Assembly: GCF_041740695.1 (NCBI RefSeq)
Contig: NZ_JBGSLK010000006.1
Location: 41,590 to 105,589 of the forward strand
DNA: 64,000 bases
Source: Haliscomenobacter sp041740695
Lineage (GTDB): Bacteria > Bacteroidota > Bacteroidia > Chitinophagales > Saprospiraceae
Direction: 5' to 3'
Shown here: piece after piece, positions 53,115-61,689 of the stretch
Layout of the letters: every line of letters starts with the position of its first letter
How positions within the stretch are numbered: position 1 is the stretch's first letter
The notes under the pieces: generated by a model
What the model was told of the DNA's origin: nothing
Database searches by the model: none
The model's input: the letters and a program-made list of their open reading frames with translations, nothing else
Program-made: the position numbers and the translations under genes

Positions 53115-56100
53115 TCACCTCCCCACCAAAACCCTCTTCACCACCATCCCCCCGTCAAATCCAATCTTCAAAAAATAAACCCCAGCCCCCACTCCCTTAA
53201 TCTCCGTCTGAATACCCCCCTTCATCACCCACTGCCTCGGCAATTTCACCACCAACTCCCCCAACGCATTAAAAATCTCAAGAGCCACCTCCATCCGTTC
53301 CGGCAAATCAAAAGCAACATTAATCACCCCATCCGTCGGATTGGGAGAAACGGTAATCCGCGCCGCCCAAGGATGCTCCTTACCAGAGCTCAACACCACC
53401 CTCGGAACGGTAATGATCGGACTTAGCCGCACACATTGGTTTTGATCCCTTACCTCCAATTGGTAATTGCCCGTGCTGGCCTGGACCAGATTTTGGGTGC
53501 TACTAAACAATTGCCCCTCTCGAAACCATTTATAGCCATAAGGAGGAGTGCCCCCATTTACCACCACCTCAATCCCCCCGCTGTTTTTTGAACTGGTATC
53601 CGCTTTGATGCTTTTAACGGCAATTTTAAGTGAATCGGGTTCTTGTAATACGGCAGAAAACTCCTGAGCGCAGCCTGATCCTGAATTCAGGGTAACCGTG
53701 TAAGGCCCCGCCTTGAGGTCGGTTCGGCGGCTGCCCGTCCCATTGTCGGACCAGCGATAGGTGAGGTTTTTGTACCCAAGTTCGTTGATTTGGATGTTTA
53801 AAATGCCATCACTTCCTCCCTTGCAAGAAACATTTTTTTCTACCGGATCGGCGGCCAGGGTAAATGCCGGATAGACGCTCAGTGTAATGGGTGTACGATT
53901 TTCGCTGATGCAACCCGCGCTGCTTTGCGCTTCCACATAATAGGTATACACCCCAGGCTGACTTACTCTGGGCAGAAATCGGATCGCGTCAACCGCGGGC
54001 AATAGTTCATTGTCGCTATTGTACCAATTGGTGCTTACTCCTGCTTGAGGAGCCACCGATAGCAGCGGGGCCAATTGACCAGTACACACCCCCACTTCTG
54101 ATTTGACCGCAAGGGGCGCATTGGGCCGCGCCAATACAGTGATGGTTTGAGTCAATGGTTTTACTTCGCAAATGCTTTCATTTTTGGGTGTGATGCTAAG
54201 CACATAATCGCTTGTACCCGTTTTTAAATCATTCAACTCGATGGAAGCAGCCGTTGACCCATTGTTCCAGGAATATATGTAGTCGGACAAACTCCCGTTA
54301 TTGACGCTGGCACTTAGGGTAATGGAGCTTCCGGGGCATAAAGTGGTGGATTCGCTAGCCACAATGCTGGCCACAAATGGCACACATTGTTTCTCTTGGA
54401 GGAGCACTTCGGCGCGGTATGTTGGACTGTCAGCCGATGTGAAAATCAATTTCACCGGATCGCGCGGTTTTCCACTGCTGTTTTTGGCGATGGATAGTTT
54501 AAGCTCAGTTGCTTCGGCTGGATAGATACCTTGGTAGTCAATAATCTTGATGTAATCCACCGCAGGTTCCACTTTGACCCTAAATCGAACATTGGTCTTC
54601 AATGCGATTGATTGGGTGACATTTTCATTGGGATTGACGATGAGCTGAGTGGTGCTGAGGGCAAAATGCCGGGGCCGAATGAAGCGAAAGGCCTGGATTA
54701 AACTTACCCCTCCAGGTTTGTATACGCCTTTGGCCGTGACCGCATTGCTGGGTAAAGGCGCGGCATATTCTGGCAGAATTTCTTGAATGTATTGTTGGTC
54801 TTTGTCGTTTGTTTCAAGGAAGATAAAGATGGAATCGCGGTCTCTGAAGCCACATTTTTGCGCATCGCCTAGGGAGTCCATTTTGAGCTCATCCATTTTT
54901 ATGGTTTCCCCACTGGCATTGGGCTCCCAATACTTCTCAATGGCTCGGGCTTGGGGGCTCAATTGTTCGGAAAAAAGGTAGAACCGATCACTTGCCGTCA
55001 ATTGATTGGCAGCTGCTTTTTTATTGATTTCCAGGCTGTGCCCTTTCCTTTTGCTTTGTACACAACTAGAATTGAGCGGATCGTAGGCCAGGAAAAAAGG
55101 AGGAGCGATGGCCGGTCGGGTATTGATGCTGATGCTGAATTCGCTATTTTCAGTAGCCAGGTCGTTTTTGTCCACAATCAAATAATACGTCCCTGGGCTG
55201 AGCGGAAAATCCTTAATTTCTCCACTTCCTCCACCGATCGCGGTTTGGGTATAATCGAGGCACCCTTTTCCACAAGTGTAGCCATAGAGGAATAGCCCCA
55301 TCGCCGCATTGGAACTCAGGGATATATTGGCTAAAACATTGGAAGGTACCGTGAATTGGAATGCTACATCCTCGCCCTGATAGGTACGCGCACCGCTGTA
55401 ACAGTTGTACCCAGTGAAACCACTGCTGCCGATGCTGAAATCGTTTTTCTTTCCGCTGACGGTACGGGTAATGTTTGTATTCAACGGAATGGACTCGGGG
55501 TTGGATTCGCAAACACCCTTGGGCGTGATGCTAAAGGTATAAGGCGTGTTTTGGGTATCCAGGATGACGACATAATAAAAACCTGCGGCACTTGGGCCTA
55601 AATCCAGGCTGCCATTCTCGGTAAAACCCAGGCAACTTGTTTTTGCCGTGGAATCACAGCGCAGGATAAAACCACGAATGGTTTGAGTGCCATTGCTAGC
55701 GTTCAAAGTCAATACGATTGGGCTTTGTGCTGCTTCATTGTTGAACAAAAAAACATCAGCATACAATCTTTTCCCTCCAGCTGAAAAATTGCCAAATGCG
55801 TCTTTCACACATTGATCCTCATACAGTAAGATTGGAGCAACTTCTGAACGCGACAACTCATTGGAAAAAGTAGTCCCTCGGGAGATAAAAGCCCCACCGT
55901 AATCACAAATATTGGTACAAGCCTGGGTAAATTGAATATCCAGCGAAAATTTATAGGCATCGACACCTAAAAACTGATCCACCACGGCGTAATAAGTGCC
56001 GGGATTGAGAAAAACGGTAAGCGTTTTTGTGCCACTGCCTCGGGTCGAACTTGCTGCAACGGCATCTAGTTTGTCGCAACTTTTGAGTACAAAAAGGCTC

Positions 56101-57188
56101 AGGTCTTTTGGCCTGAGCTCATCCGGCTGACTCACTTTTAACGTGACATTCTGAGGTTCAAAGACTTCAAAGGAATAAATTTTCTCAGGCCCCGCGTGTC
56201 CAGGGTAATATTTTTCGGGGGCATTTTCTTGCCGAACCCGGTAAAGACTCACTTTGCTGCGGTCTTTGGCCGCAATGCTGGTGGTTCCAAGCAGCGGAGC
56301 CTGACAATTCAATGCAGCCAAACCAGTACAAGGCAAGTCTGCGCAGGAAACATCGATGGAAAATTCCCCCGAGGTATAAAACTCTTGAGAATCAACAATC
56401 AGGTAATAGGTGCCGCCACTAAGCTGGTTGCTGAATAAATATTTACTGCCCTTGATCGCCGAAGCAGTGGCTTGCGCCAGGCAGGTAATCTCATAACAGG
56501 TTTCATCCACCTGCACCAGAAACAAATCAAACTCTTTTTTACTGCTGGTGTCTACATGCAAACCCACCTGGATGTTGGAATTGGAACCGGGATCAATTTG
56601 ATAAATCTTTTCTCGCCCCGAATAGACTTTATTCAGGCAGCCGGGGTATTCGTCAATCAGGTTGAGGGTGTTGTCCAGGTTTTCTTTGGCTCTGTATTCT
56701 CCACAGATGATGGAGGAGATGGAGCGCTGACAAATGTTGTCTACACAAGTAAGCTTGAGTCGATAACTCCCGATAGCCTCGGCCAATTTTGCATCCACCA
56801 CAATGTAGTAAGTGCCTGCTTCCAAGGATTGTACAAGCTGTTCTTTTCGGGTATTTGAGGTACTGTACGCCAAACAGGCATCTGCACTCAAAACGCAGGA
56901 ACCCAGCAAAAACAAGTCCAGATCGACTCCAGCCTCGGCAATTTGTAGGGAAATGAAGATGTTCCGTGGCTGAATCAAAGTGAATTTGTAGACCCGCTCT
57001 CTGCCCAAAAAAGAACCCCCTTCACTACACTGATAATTGCTGCTGAGGCTGGTTTCAAAATCGGTACTGTCCCGGTAGGTGATGTCACATGCAATGGTTC
57101 TCGCTTTGGTGCAAATAGAGATTTGTTGACCATGGAGGGAGTAAACAGCAACAAAACAGCTAAAGATCGCAAGTAAGTGTAGTCTCAT
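53115..57188 (-). CDS. T9SS-sorted protein with PPC and Ig-like/SprB-type domains
   Basis: 1357 aa. Signal peptide (MRLHLLAIFSCFVAVYSLHGQ). About five PPC-like domains fill the first 700 residues (ICTKARTIACD ... VDLDLFLLGSC ... AGTYYIVVDAKL and four more divergent ones). A region about 700-940 is unassigned, with DKDQQYIQEILPEYAAPLP. Ig-like and SprB-type repeats follow (STTLCPGSSITLSASV, VSCKGGSDGILNIQI, LTYRWSDNGTGSRRTDLKAGPYTVTL). The type A sorting tail is ITVSPNPTDGVINVAFDLPE ... VYFLKIGFDGG. It shares its PPC family with the two surface proteins further left. Likely surface-exposed; function unknown. Confidence 0.88.
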   Translation of the reverse strand: MRLHLLAIFSCFVAVYSLHGQQISICTKARTIACDITYRDSTDFETSLSSNYQCSEGGSFLGRERVYKFTLIQPRNIFISLQIAEAGVDLDLFLLGSCVLSADACLAYSTSNTRKEQLVQSLEAGTYYIVVDAKLAEAIGSYRLKLTCVDNICQRSISSIICGEYRAKENLDNTLNLIDEYPGCLNKVYSGREKIYQIDPGSNSNIQVGLHVDTSSKKEFDLFLVQVDETCYEITCLAQATASAIKGSKYLFSNQLSGGTYYLIVDSQEFYTSGEFSIDVSCADLPCTGLAALNCQAPLLGTTSIAAKDRSKVSLYRVRQENAPEKYYPGHAGPEKIYSFEVFEPQNVTLKVSQPDELRPKDLSLFVLKSCDKLDAVAASSTRGSGTKTLTVFLNPGTYYAVVDQFLGVDAYKFSLDIQFTQACTNICDYGGAFISRGTTFSNELSRSEVAPILLYEDQCVKDAFGNFSAGGKRLYADVFLFNNEAAQSPIVLTLNASNGTQTIRGFILRCDSTAKTSCLGFTENGSLDLGPSAAGFYYVVILDTQNTPYTFSITPKGVCESNPESIPLNTNITRTVSGKKNDFSIGSSGFTGYNCYSGARTYQGEDVAFQFTVPSNVLANISLSSNAAMGLFLYGYTCGKGCLDYTQTAIGGGSGEIKDFPLSPGTYYLIVDKNDLATENSEFSISINTRPAIAPPFFLAYDPLNSSCVQSKRKGHSLEINKKAAANQLTASDRFYLFSEQLSPQARAIEKYWEPNASGETIKMDELKMDSLGDAQKCGFRDRDSIFIFLETNDKDQQYIQEILPEYAAPLPSNAVTAKGVYKPGGVSLIQAFRFIRPRHFALSTTQLIVNPNENVTQSIALKTNVRFRVKVEPAVDYIKIIDYQGIYPAEATELKLSIAKNSSGKPRDPVKLIFTSADSPTYRAEVLLQEKQCVPFVASIVASESTTLCPGSSITLSASVNNGSLSDYIYSWNNGSTAASIELNDLKTGTSDYVLSITPKNESICEVKPLTQTITVLARPNAPLAVKSEVGVCTGQLAPLLSVAPQAGVSTNWYNSDNELLPAVDAIRFLPRVSQPGVYTYYVEAQSSAGCISENRTPITLSVYPAFTLAADPVEKNVSCKGGSDGILNIQINELGYKNLTYRWSDNGTGSRRTDLKAGPYTVTLNSGSGCAQEFSAVLQEPDSLKIAVKSIKADTSSKNSGGIEVVVNGGTPPYGYKWFREGQLFSSTQNLVQASTGNYQLEVRDQNQCVRLSPIITVPRVVLSSGKEHPWAARITVSPNPTDGVINVAFDLPERMEVALEIFNALGELVVKLPRQWVMKGGIQTEIKGVGAGVYFLKIGFDGGMVVKRVLVGR

Positions 57189-57281
57189 GGTATGATGGTG
57201 TTTTGTTAGTAGACCTGATTAAAAAACGCGCTTTGGGGGGATTTGTGTTGGAGAGGTGGGAGGATTTTTTGTTTTTAAAAC

Positions 57282-57323
57282 TAAAATCGGCTCCGTTTCA
57301 CCATTGAAACAGAGCCGATTTTA
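57282..57323 (-). terminator. Intrinsic terminator of the thiamin-linked TonB receptor gene
   Basis: TAAAATCGGCTC-GTTTC pairs with GAAAC-GAGCCGATTTTA with one mismatch and a 6-nt loop. On the minus strand it is followed by GTTTTAAAAAC and lies 43 nt past the stop. Confidence 0.75.
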
Positions 57324-57366
57324 ATGTAAACCTATTTTAGGACATGATTTTAGGACGAGCCAAATT

Positions 57367-59784
57367 CTAAAACCTCACTTTCGCCCCAATCATCACATTC
57401 CTTCCCGCCATCGGATACAATCCCTGATCCACCGCACCTTGCCCGGCATAAATGTACCGATACGACCAGGCGTTGGAGGAATACATCGCATCAAACAAGT
57501 TATTCACCCACAAACTTAGCTCCAGCTGCCGCAAAAACTGCCCTTTGTGCTGGTAGACAACCCGCAAATCGCTAAATGAATAAGCCTTCAGGGTATTGCT
57601 TACATCGCCGGAATTATCGATGAACTGCTGCCCAACGTAGCGCGTGAGCAAAGACAAAGTTAAACTTTGTTTATCCGCCCAGCTACCCCGCTGGAACGGC
57701 GAAAAAGCAAGTTCCGCGCCTGCGATCAAATTGGGCGATAGCGCCAAATCCGCCTGCTCGCGTACAAACTGCTGTTGGCCCAACCAGTTAAAATCAGCAT
57801 CGTAGTCGTCGAGGTATTCGGTGAAGCTTACAATTTTGTTGCGGCTGAAAGCAGCGTTACCCTGGACGCGCAGCATTGGATTCAATTGATAGCCGCCACT
57901 CAATTCAAGCCCCAAGCGGTAACTTTTGGGAACGTTGATTTTGATTGGAGATCCCACGTCATTGATTTGCCCGGTTACTGCCAGTTGATCGCGGTAATAC
58001 ATGTGGAAGAGGGCCAGCTCCAGTACCCCTTTTTTGCCTGCGTATTTGTAGCCCAATTCGGTGTCGTACAAACGCTCAGGCTCCGGGAAGTTGGACAAGG
58101 CACTCAGGTAATCGTCCCGGTTAGGCTCCCGATTGGCTACCGCAAAGGAAGTATACCAAGTGCTATGGCTGTTGGGCAGGTAACTAAAGCCAAATTTAGG
58201 ATTGAAAAAGCCCAGCTGATCCTCCAGGCTGATGTCGCGTTTTTGGCGGTCGTTGCCCTCCAATGTATAGTTGATGGAGCGCACTTGCAGGTCGGCGTAG
58301 GCATACAAGCTGCGCGCCAATTGGTAATTGAGCTTGGCGTATACGTTGAAGTCTTTTTTCAAAGAAGTGCTTTGATAAAATTTGTCCCCCAACACATAAT
58401 CGCCAGAATACTGCAACCAGGGCAGTTTGCCGTAGTGCCGCCCATCGTAGATGTTGTAGCCGCCGCCGATGCTGAAGTCAACTTTACCCTTATTGTAGCT
58501 TAGCGCGTACACGCCGCCGTAGAAGTCGTTGTCGAGCCAGAGTTGGCGCACCAAATCGGTCGTTCTGATGGAGTCATTGGGGGCTTGGATGTTGTAGTCG
58601 GCGAAGGATTCCCCGGCCTTGTACTGCTCATAAAAGCCCAGCCCACGGGTGTAGTGTAGGGCCAAATTCAGATTCCAGGCCGGAGCGATGGCCCGGTTAA
58701 AAATGAGCTGGTAATGCGTTTGGCGGTAGTTGTCCACCTCGTTGTTGTAGGGCTCGCCGGGTTTTTCGGTACCTGCCGAGTTGTAGGTGCGGGTTTCCCG
58801 GTCATTGATCAAGTTGGCCGGCACCCCATTCCAGGCCTGGTAGGTGATTTCATGACCCGAAAATACATTCAGACGCAAGAGTTGCTTTTTGCCCGTCCAG
58901 GCTGCTGACACGAAGTAGGAGCTCAGATCAGAACGCGCCCGATCGATGTAACCATCGGAACTGATTTTGGACAAACGCCCATCCACACTGAAGCCACTTT
59001 TAAGCAAACCCGTCCCAAACTGCACGTTGCTGCGCAAGGTATTGAAGGAACCCACTGTACCGTTCAACTCAGCATAGGCATCCTGATAGACCTTAGCCGT
59101 ATTGAGGTTGATGCTGGCCCCAAATGCTGCTGCGCCATTGGTAGACGTACCTACCCCACGCTGGATTTGCACATCATTGGTGGAACTGGCAAAATCCGGC
59201 ATGTTGACCCAAAAAGTCCCCTGCGATTCGGCGTCATTCAGGGGAATCCCGTTGATGGTCACGTTGATGCGGGTAGCATCAGTGCCCCGGATGCGGATGC
59301 CCGTGTAGCCAATGCCAGTGCCCGCATCGGAAGTAACCACGGCTGAAGGAGTCCATTGCAGGATAAAAGGCACATCCTGACCCTGGTTGTTTTTGCCAAT
59401 TTGTTCGGCATTCAAGTTGCTGTAAGTCATGGGGGTTTTGCGGTCAGAGCGGGTACTTTTGACCACTAATGCATCCATGGAGTAGGTTTTTTCGCTCAGC
59501 ACAAAATTCAACTCGTGGGTGCTGTTTAGCTCTACGGTTTCCACCAAATCCTGATAGCCAACGTAACTGATCACCAGTTGATAAGTCCCGGCAGATAAAT
59601 TGGGCAAACTAAATCCGCCAAAACGATCACTGGTGGTGCCTCTTTTCAGGCCTTCCAACCAGACATTGGCTCCGGCCAAACCCTGGCCAGTAGCGTCCGT
59701 AATTTTGCCGCGCAAACTCACTTGCGCCCAGGCGCTGCTGCTCAACAGAAAGAGCAATGCGAGCATCAAAAAATTGGATTTCAT
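57367..59784 (-). CDS. TonB-dependent receptor, predicted thiamin/thiamin-precursor importer
   Basis: 805 aa from ATG 59784 (signal MKSNFLMLALLFLLSSSAWAQ; a GTG further upstream would translate repeat DNA). A carboxypeptidase-regulatory-like domain (about 22-105, ANVWLEGLKRGTTSDRFGGFSL), a plug (about 115-235, GIRIRGTDATRINVTINGIPLND, QIQRGVGTSTNGAAAFGASI) and a barrel ending NVMIGAKVRF are visible. The substrate is inferred from a TPP riboswitch with terminator in its 5' region (59938-60096). Rodionov and co-workers described TPP-regulated outer-membrane receptors in Bacteroidetes. No PnuT or thiamin pyrophosphokinase gene is next to it. Confidence 0.9.
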   Translation of the reverse strand: MKSNFLMLALLFLLSSSAWAQVSLRGKITDATGQGLAGANVWLEGLKRGTTSDRFGGFSLPNLSAGTYQLVISYVGYQDLVETVELNSTHELNFVLSEKTYSMDALVVKSTRSDRKTPMTYSNLNAEQIGKNNQGQDVPFILQWTPSAVVTSDAGTGIGYTGIRIRGTDATRINVTINGIPLNDAESQGTFWVNMPDFASSTNDVQIQRGVGTSTNGAAAFGASINLNTAKVYQDAYAELNGTVGSFNTLRSNVQFGTGLLKSGFSVDGRLSKISSDGYIDRARSDLSSYFVSAAWTGKKQLLRLNVFSGHEITYQAWNGVPANLINDRETRTYNSAGTEKPGEPYNNEVDNYRQTHYQLIFNRAIAPAWNLNLALHYTRGLGFYEQYKAGESFADYNIQAPNDSIRTTDLVRQLWLDNDFYGGVYALSYNKGKVDFSIGGGYNIYDGRHYGKLPWLQYSGDYVLGDKFYQSTSLKKDFNVYAKLNYQLARSLYAYADLQVRSINYTLEGNDRQKRDISLEDQLGFFNPKFGFSYLPNSHSTWYTSFAVANREPNRDDYLSALSNFPEPERLYDTELGYKYAGKKGVLELALFHMYYRDQLAVTGQINDVGSPIKINVPKSYRLGLELSGGYQLNPMLRVQGNAAFSRNKIVSFTEYLDDYDADFNWLGQQQFVREQADLALSPNLIAGAELAFSPFQRGSWADKQSLTLSLLTRYVGQQFIDNSGDVSNTLKAYSFSDLRVVYQHKGQFLRQLELSLWVNNLFDAMYSSNAWSYRYIYAGQGAVDQGLYPMAGRNVMIGAKVRF

Positions 59785-59799
59785 GAAAAAATGTTGAAG

Positions 59800-59931
59800 A
59801 AGGTTGAGTGAGGTTGAGGAAGGTTGAGAAAGTTGAGGCTGCAGCAGCGACCCGGTCACTGAGCGTAGCCGAAGTGCAAGGATTGCTGCGGCAGCCTCAA
59901 CTTTCTCAACCTTCTCAACTTTCTCAACCTT
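59800..59931. repeat. GTTGAG-type inverted repeat (copy 1)
   Basis: Left arm of 10-nt units (AGGTTGAGTG, AGGTTGAGGA, AGGTTGAGAA, AGTTGAGGCTGC) mirrors a right arm ending in CTCAACCTT; the inner 22 nt pair perfectly. The loop has CTGAGCGTAGCCGAAG. It lies between the riboswitch terminator and the receptor ATG, so it is in the 5' untranslated region of the receptor message. Confidence 0.75.
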
Positions 59932-59937
59932 ACATTG

Positions 59938-59968
59938 AAAAAGACACCATCAAGGGGTTCGACGGTGT
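59938..59968 (-). terminator. Riboswitch-controlled intrinsic terminator
   Basis: On the minus strand ACACCGTCGA pairs with the arm ending TTGATGGTGT (with G-U pairs), followed by CTTTTT. It lies 50 nt downstream of the TPP aptamer. GTCGAA in its left arm can instead pair with TTCGAC at the aptamer's 3' side, a plausible antiterminator. Confidence 0.7.
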
Positions 59969-60018
59969 AATACCTTCGTGCACCTGGGACTTGCGGTAAA
60001 GCAAGTTTGTCGAAGGTG

Positions 60019-60096
60019 CTCATTTTCCTCTCCAGAATTACCTGGCAGGTTCAATGGGTATGATCTCAGCCCGTTCGGTTGGGCACCCCAAATGAG
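60019..60096 (-). promoter_or_regulatory. TPP (THI-box) riboswitch aptamer
   Basis: On the minus strand CTCATTT opens the closing stem and AAATGAG closes it. Inside are GGGGTGCCC, the invariant CTGAGA (60069-60064), ATACCC, GAACCTG (60052-60046), CAGGTAAT and GGAAAATGAG, the ordered conserved blocks of the THI element. It senses thiamin pyrophosphate and sits 235 nt upstream of the TonB receptor ATG, with a terminator between. Expected effect: transcription stops when TPP is plentiful. Confidence 0.93.
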
Positions 60097-60171
60097 AACA
60101 AAAATGGGTGTGGGTGTGAAGTGTGATCGTGTGGGTGTGTTGGCCTTTCATCGCTCAAGGTTATCTGCCAA

Positions 60172-60230
60172 CCCATGGATTTATCCATGGGAGGCCACCT
60201 ACCGCTCCACCCCACAGATTTATCTGTGGG
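60172..60230. repeat. Paired 20-nt hairpin repeat element (copy 2)
   Basis: CCCATGGATTTATCCATGGG at 60172-60191 and CCCACAGATTTATCTGTGGG at 60211-60230, 19 nt apart, match the layout of the element at 4997-5055. All differences in the stems are paired, so base pairing is kept. It lies between the riboswitch and the stop of the NadR-like gene. Confidence 0.8.
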
Positions 60231-60284
60231 AAGTGGGAGGAGAGCTGGGAGCCAGCGACCGGACGCAAAGCTAAAACTTTCCTC

Positions 60285-60809
60285 TTAACCTGCAAATCCT
60301 AAAAACCGATCTACACTAAAAACCGCCAGCGCCAGCCGTTGTTCGAACTCCAAACCACTTATTTCAAAAAAATTGGCATTCATATCCTGCAGTGCCTTCA
60401 AATAGCGCTGGTACAAATCCTCCCGATCATCCCGATTTTCCCGCAGTGGATCCGCTTCCCAGGGCAAATCAGGTTTGCACAGCAAGAATAAATCGTAAGG
60501 ATGCAAGTGCAACTGCCGCTCAATCCAGGGGTGGCATTCCTGAAAGCGCACCTCCGACCAAATTTTGATCACCAACAAATCCGTATCACAAATCAACAAC
60601 CGTTTGGCATCGCGGGCGTAGGCGAGCTCCCAGCTGTACTGGCCTTTGGCAATTTCGAGCAGGTCGGCTTCATCGTACCCAGGGCCATGCTTTTCGAGGT
60701 AAAGACGCGAAAATTCAGGCACATAGGCCGTTTTGTAATGGACAGCGAGTGCTTTGGCCAAGGTAGTTTTGCCAGCAGATTCAGGACCGGTGATGCCTAT
60801 TTTTAACAT
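60285..60809 (-). CDS. NadR-like P-loop ATPase/kinase
   Basis: 174 aa. Walker A GPESAGKTTLAKAL begins at residue 8; then VPEFSRLYLEKHGPGYDEADLLEIAKGQ, a Walker B-like LLICDTDLLVIKIWSEV, and LLCKPDLPWEADPLRENRDDREDLY, the lid region of the NadR/Ttd14 AAA family. In NadR this domain phosphorylates nicotinamide riboside; the nucleotidyltransferase domain is absent here. Its message runs toward the TPP riboswitch region, so a role in thiamin salvage is conceivable but unproven. ATG 60809. Confidence 0.8.
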   Translation of the reverse strand: MLKIGITGPESAGKTTLAKALAVHYKTAYVPEFSRLYLEKHGPGYDEADLLEIAKGQYSWELAYARDAKRLLICDTDLLVIKIWSEVRFQECHPWIERQLHLHPYDLFLLCKPDLPWEADPLRENRDDREDLYQRYLKALQDMNANFFEISGLEFEQRLALAVFSVDRFLGFAG

Positions 60810-60846
60810 TGATTTTGATTGTGAAAGACCAAGTTAAGAAGAAAAA

Positions 60847-60967
60847 TTGAGGAAGGTTGAGGGAAGTTGAGGAAGGTTTAGGCTACCGCAGTGGCTTAGA
60901 CAAGGACATTGTCAAAATCGCTGCGGTAGCCTAAACCTTCCTAAACCTTATCAACTTCCCTCAACTA
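60847..60967. repeat. GTTGAG-type inverted repeat (copy 2)
   Basis: Left arm with GAGGAAGG/TTGAGGGAAG units and AGGTTTAGGCTACCGCAG; the right arm is CTGCGGTAGCCTAAACCT and further complementary units to 60967. The inner 22 nt pair perfectly. The loop holds GACAAGGACATTGTC. It lies between the divergent NadR-like gene and the gene at 61020, so it is not in a terminator position. Confidence 0.75.
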
Positions 60968-61019
60968 TTTCCCCATTTTAATCGTTTTGATCGTACATTT
61001 CCAAAAAAAAATCACGACT

Positions 61020-61622
61020 GTGCAAGACATCGAACCATACTACCGCTGGCGGGATGACTACGTGGCTGCTGAAGACGTTAACTCGCCCTTTTACGGACGC
61101 GAGTATAGCGAGCTTTATTACACCAATAAAATTTACAACTATTACATTCATCCTCAATGGGACAACATTGGCTCTCTAACCCTGTACCTAAAAGTATTGT
61201 ACGCTGATTACGATGAGGGGTACGCCATCATCGAAATGATCGGCGAATGGAACGACTGTCTCTATGACGACAGCATTTACCTCAAACGTGAACTGGTGGA
61301 TTTCATGATCGAAAAAGGCATTTACCGCTACATTTTGATCTGCGAAAACGTGCTCAATTACCACAGTGGCGACAACGACTACTACGAAGAATGGTACGAA
61401 GACATCAAGGACGAAGATGGCTGGATCGTGATCATCAACTCGCTCAAGCACGTTTATGAAGAAATGAAAGACAACAAACTCCAATATTACCTTAACTTTG
61501 GCCCCGAATTCAACAACATCAACTGGCGGCCCTTCAAGCCCAGCGACATTTACCATATCCTGGATAAATTGGTCAACGGACGGATCAAGCAGCTGCCCCA
61601 GGGATGGGATCTTTTAGAATAG
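61020..61622 (+). CDS. Conserved hypothetical protein (Tyr/Asp/Glu-rich)
   Basis: About 200 aa, very rich in Tyr, Asp and Glu (PYYRWRDDYVAAEDVNSPFYGREYSELYYTNKIYNYYIHPQWD; shown only in part here as PYYRWRDDY and NKIYNYYIHPQWD). Soluble, no signal. I recall similar uncharacterised proteins from Bacteroidota, with the EWNDCLY and YYEEWYEDI regions conserved. No in-frame ATG is present near the start: GTG 61020 (VQDIEPYY) is preferred, TTG 60987 is the alternative. The stop lies within a palindrome, and era follows 67 nt later. Confidence 0.75.
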   Translation: MQDIEPYYRWRDDYVAAEDVNSPFYGREYSELYYTNKIYNYYIHPQWDNIGSLTLYLKVLYADYDEGYAIIEMIGEWNDCLYDDSIYLKRELVDFMIEKGIYRYILICENVLNYHSGDNDYYEEWYEDIKDEDGWIVIINSLKHVYEEMKDNKLQYYLNFGPEFNNINWRPFKPSDIYHILDKLVNGRIKQLPQGWDLLE

Positions 61623-61661
61623 TTACGTTTACTAAACTTTAAAAGTTTAGTAAACGTAACT
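61621..61661. repeat. TTTACTAAAC-type palindrome (copy 2)
   Basis: AGTTACGTTTACTAAACTTT and its exact complement are separated by one base; 41 nt in all. It begins in the stop codon of the preceding gene and ends 28 nt before era. The core is shared with 12288-12320, and GTTTACT is also in the large palindrome at 63151. Confidence 0.8.
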
Positions 61662-61689
61662 ACCTATCATTCGCATTAGAAGTAAGCAT

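Noticed and set aside
53100..53426. A 108-aa plus-strand frame rich in Pro and His
   Set aside because: Antisense to the sorting domain of the 1357-aa gene; an artefact of its codon use.
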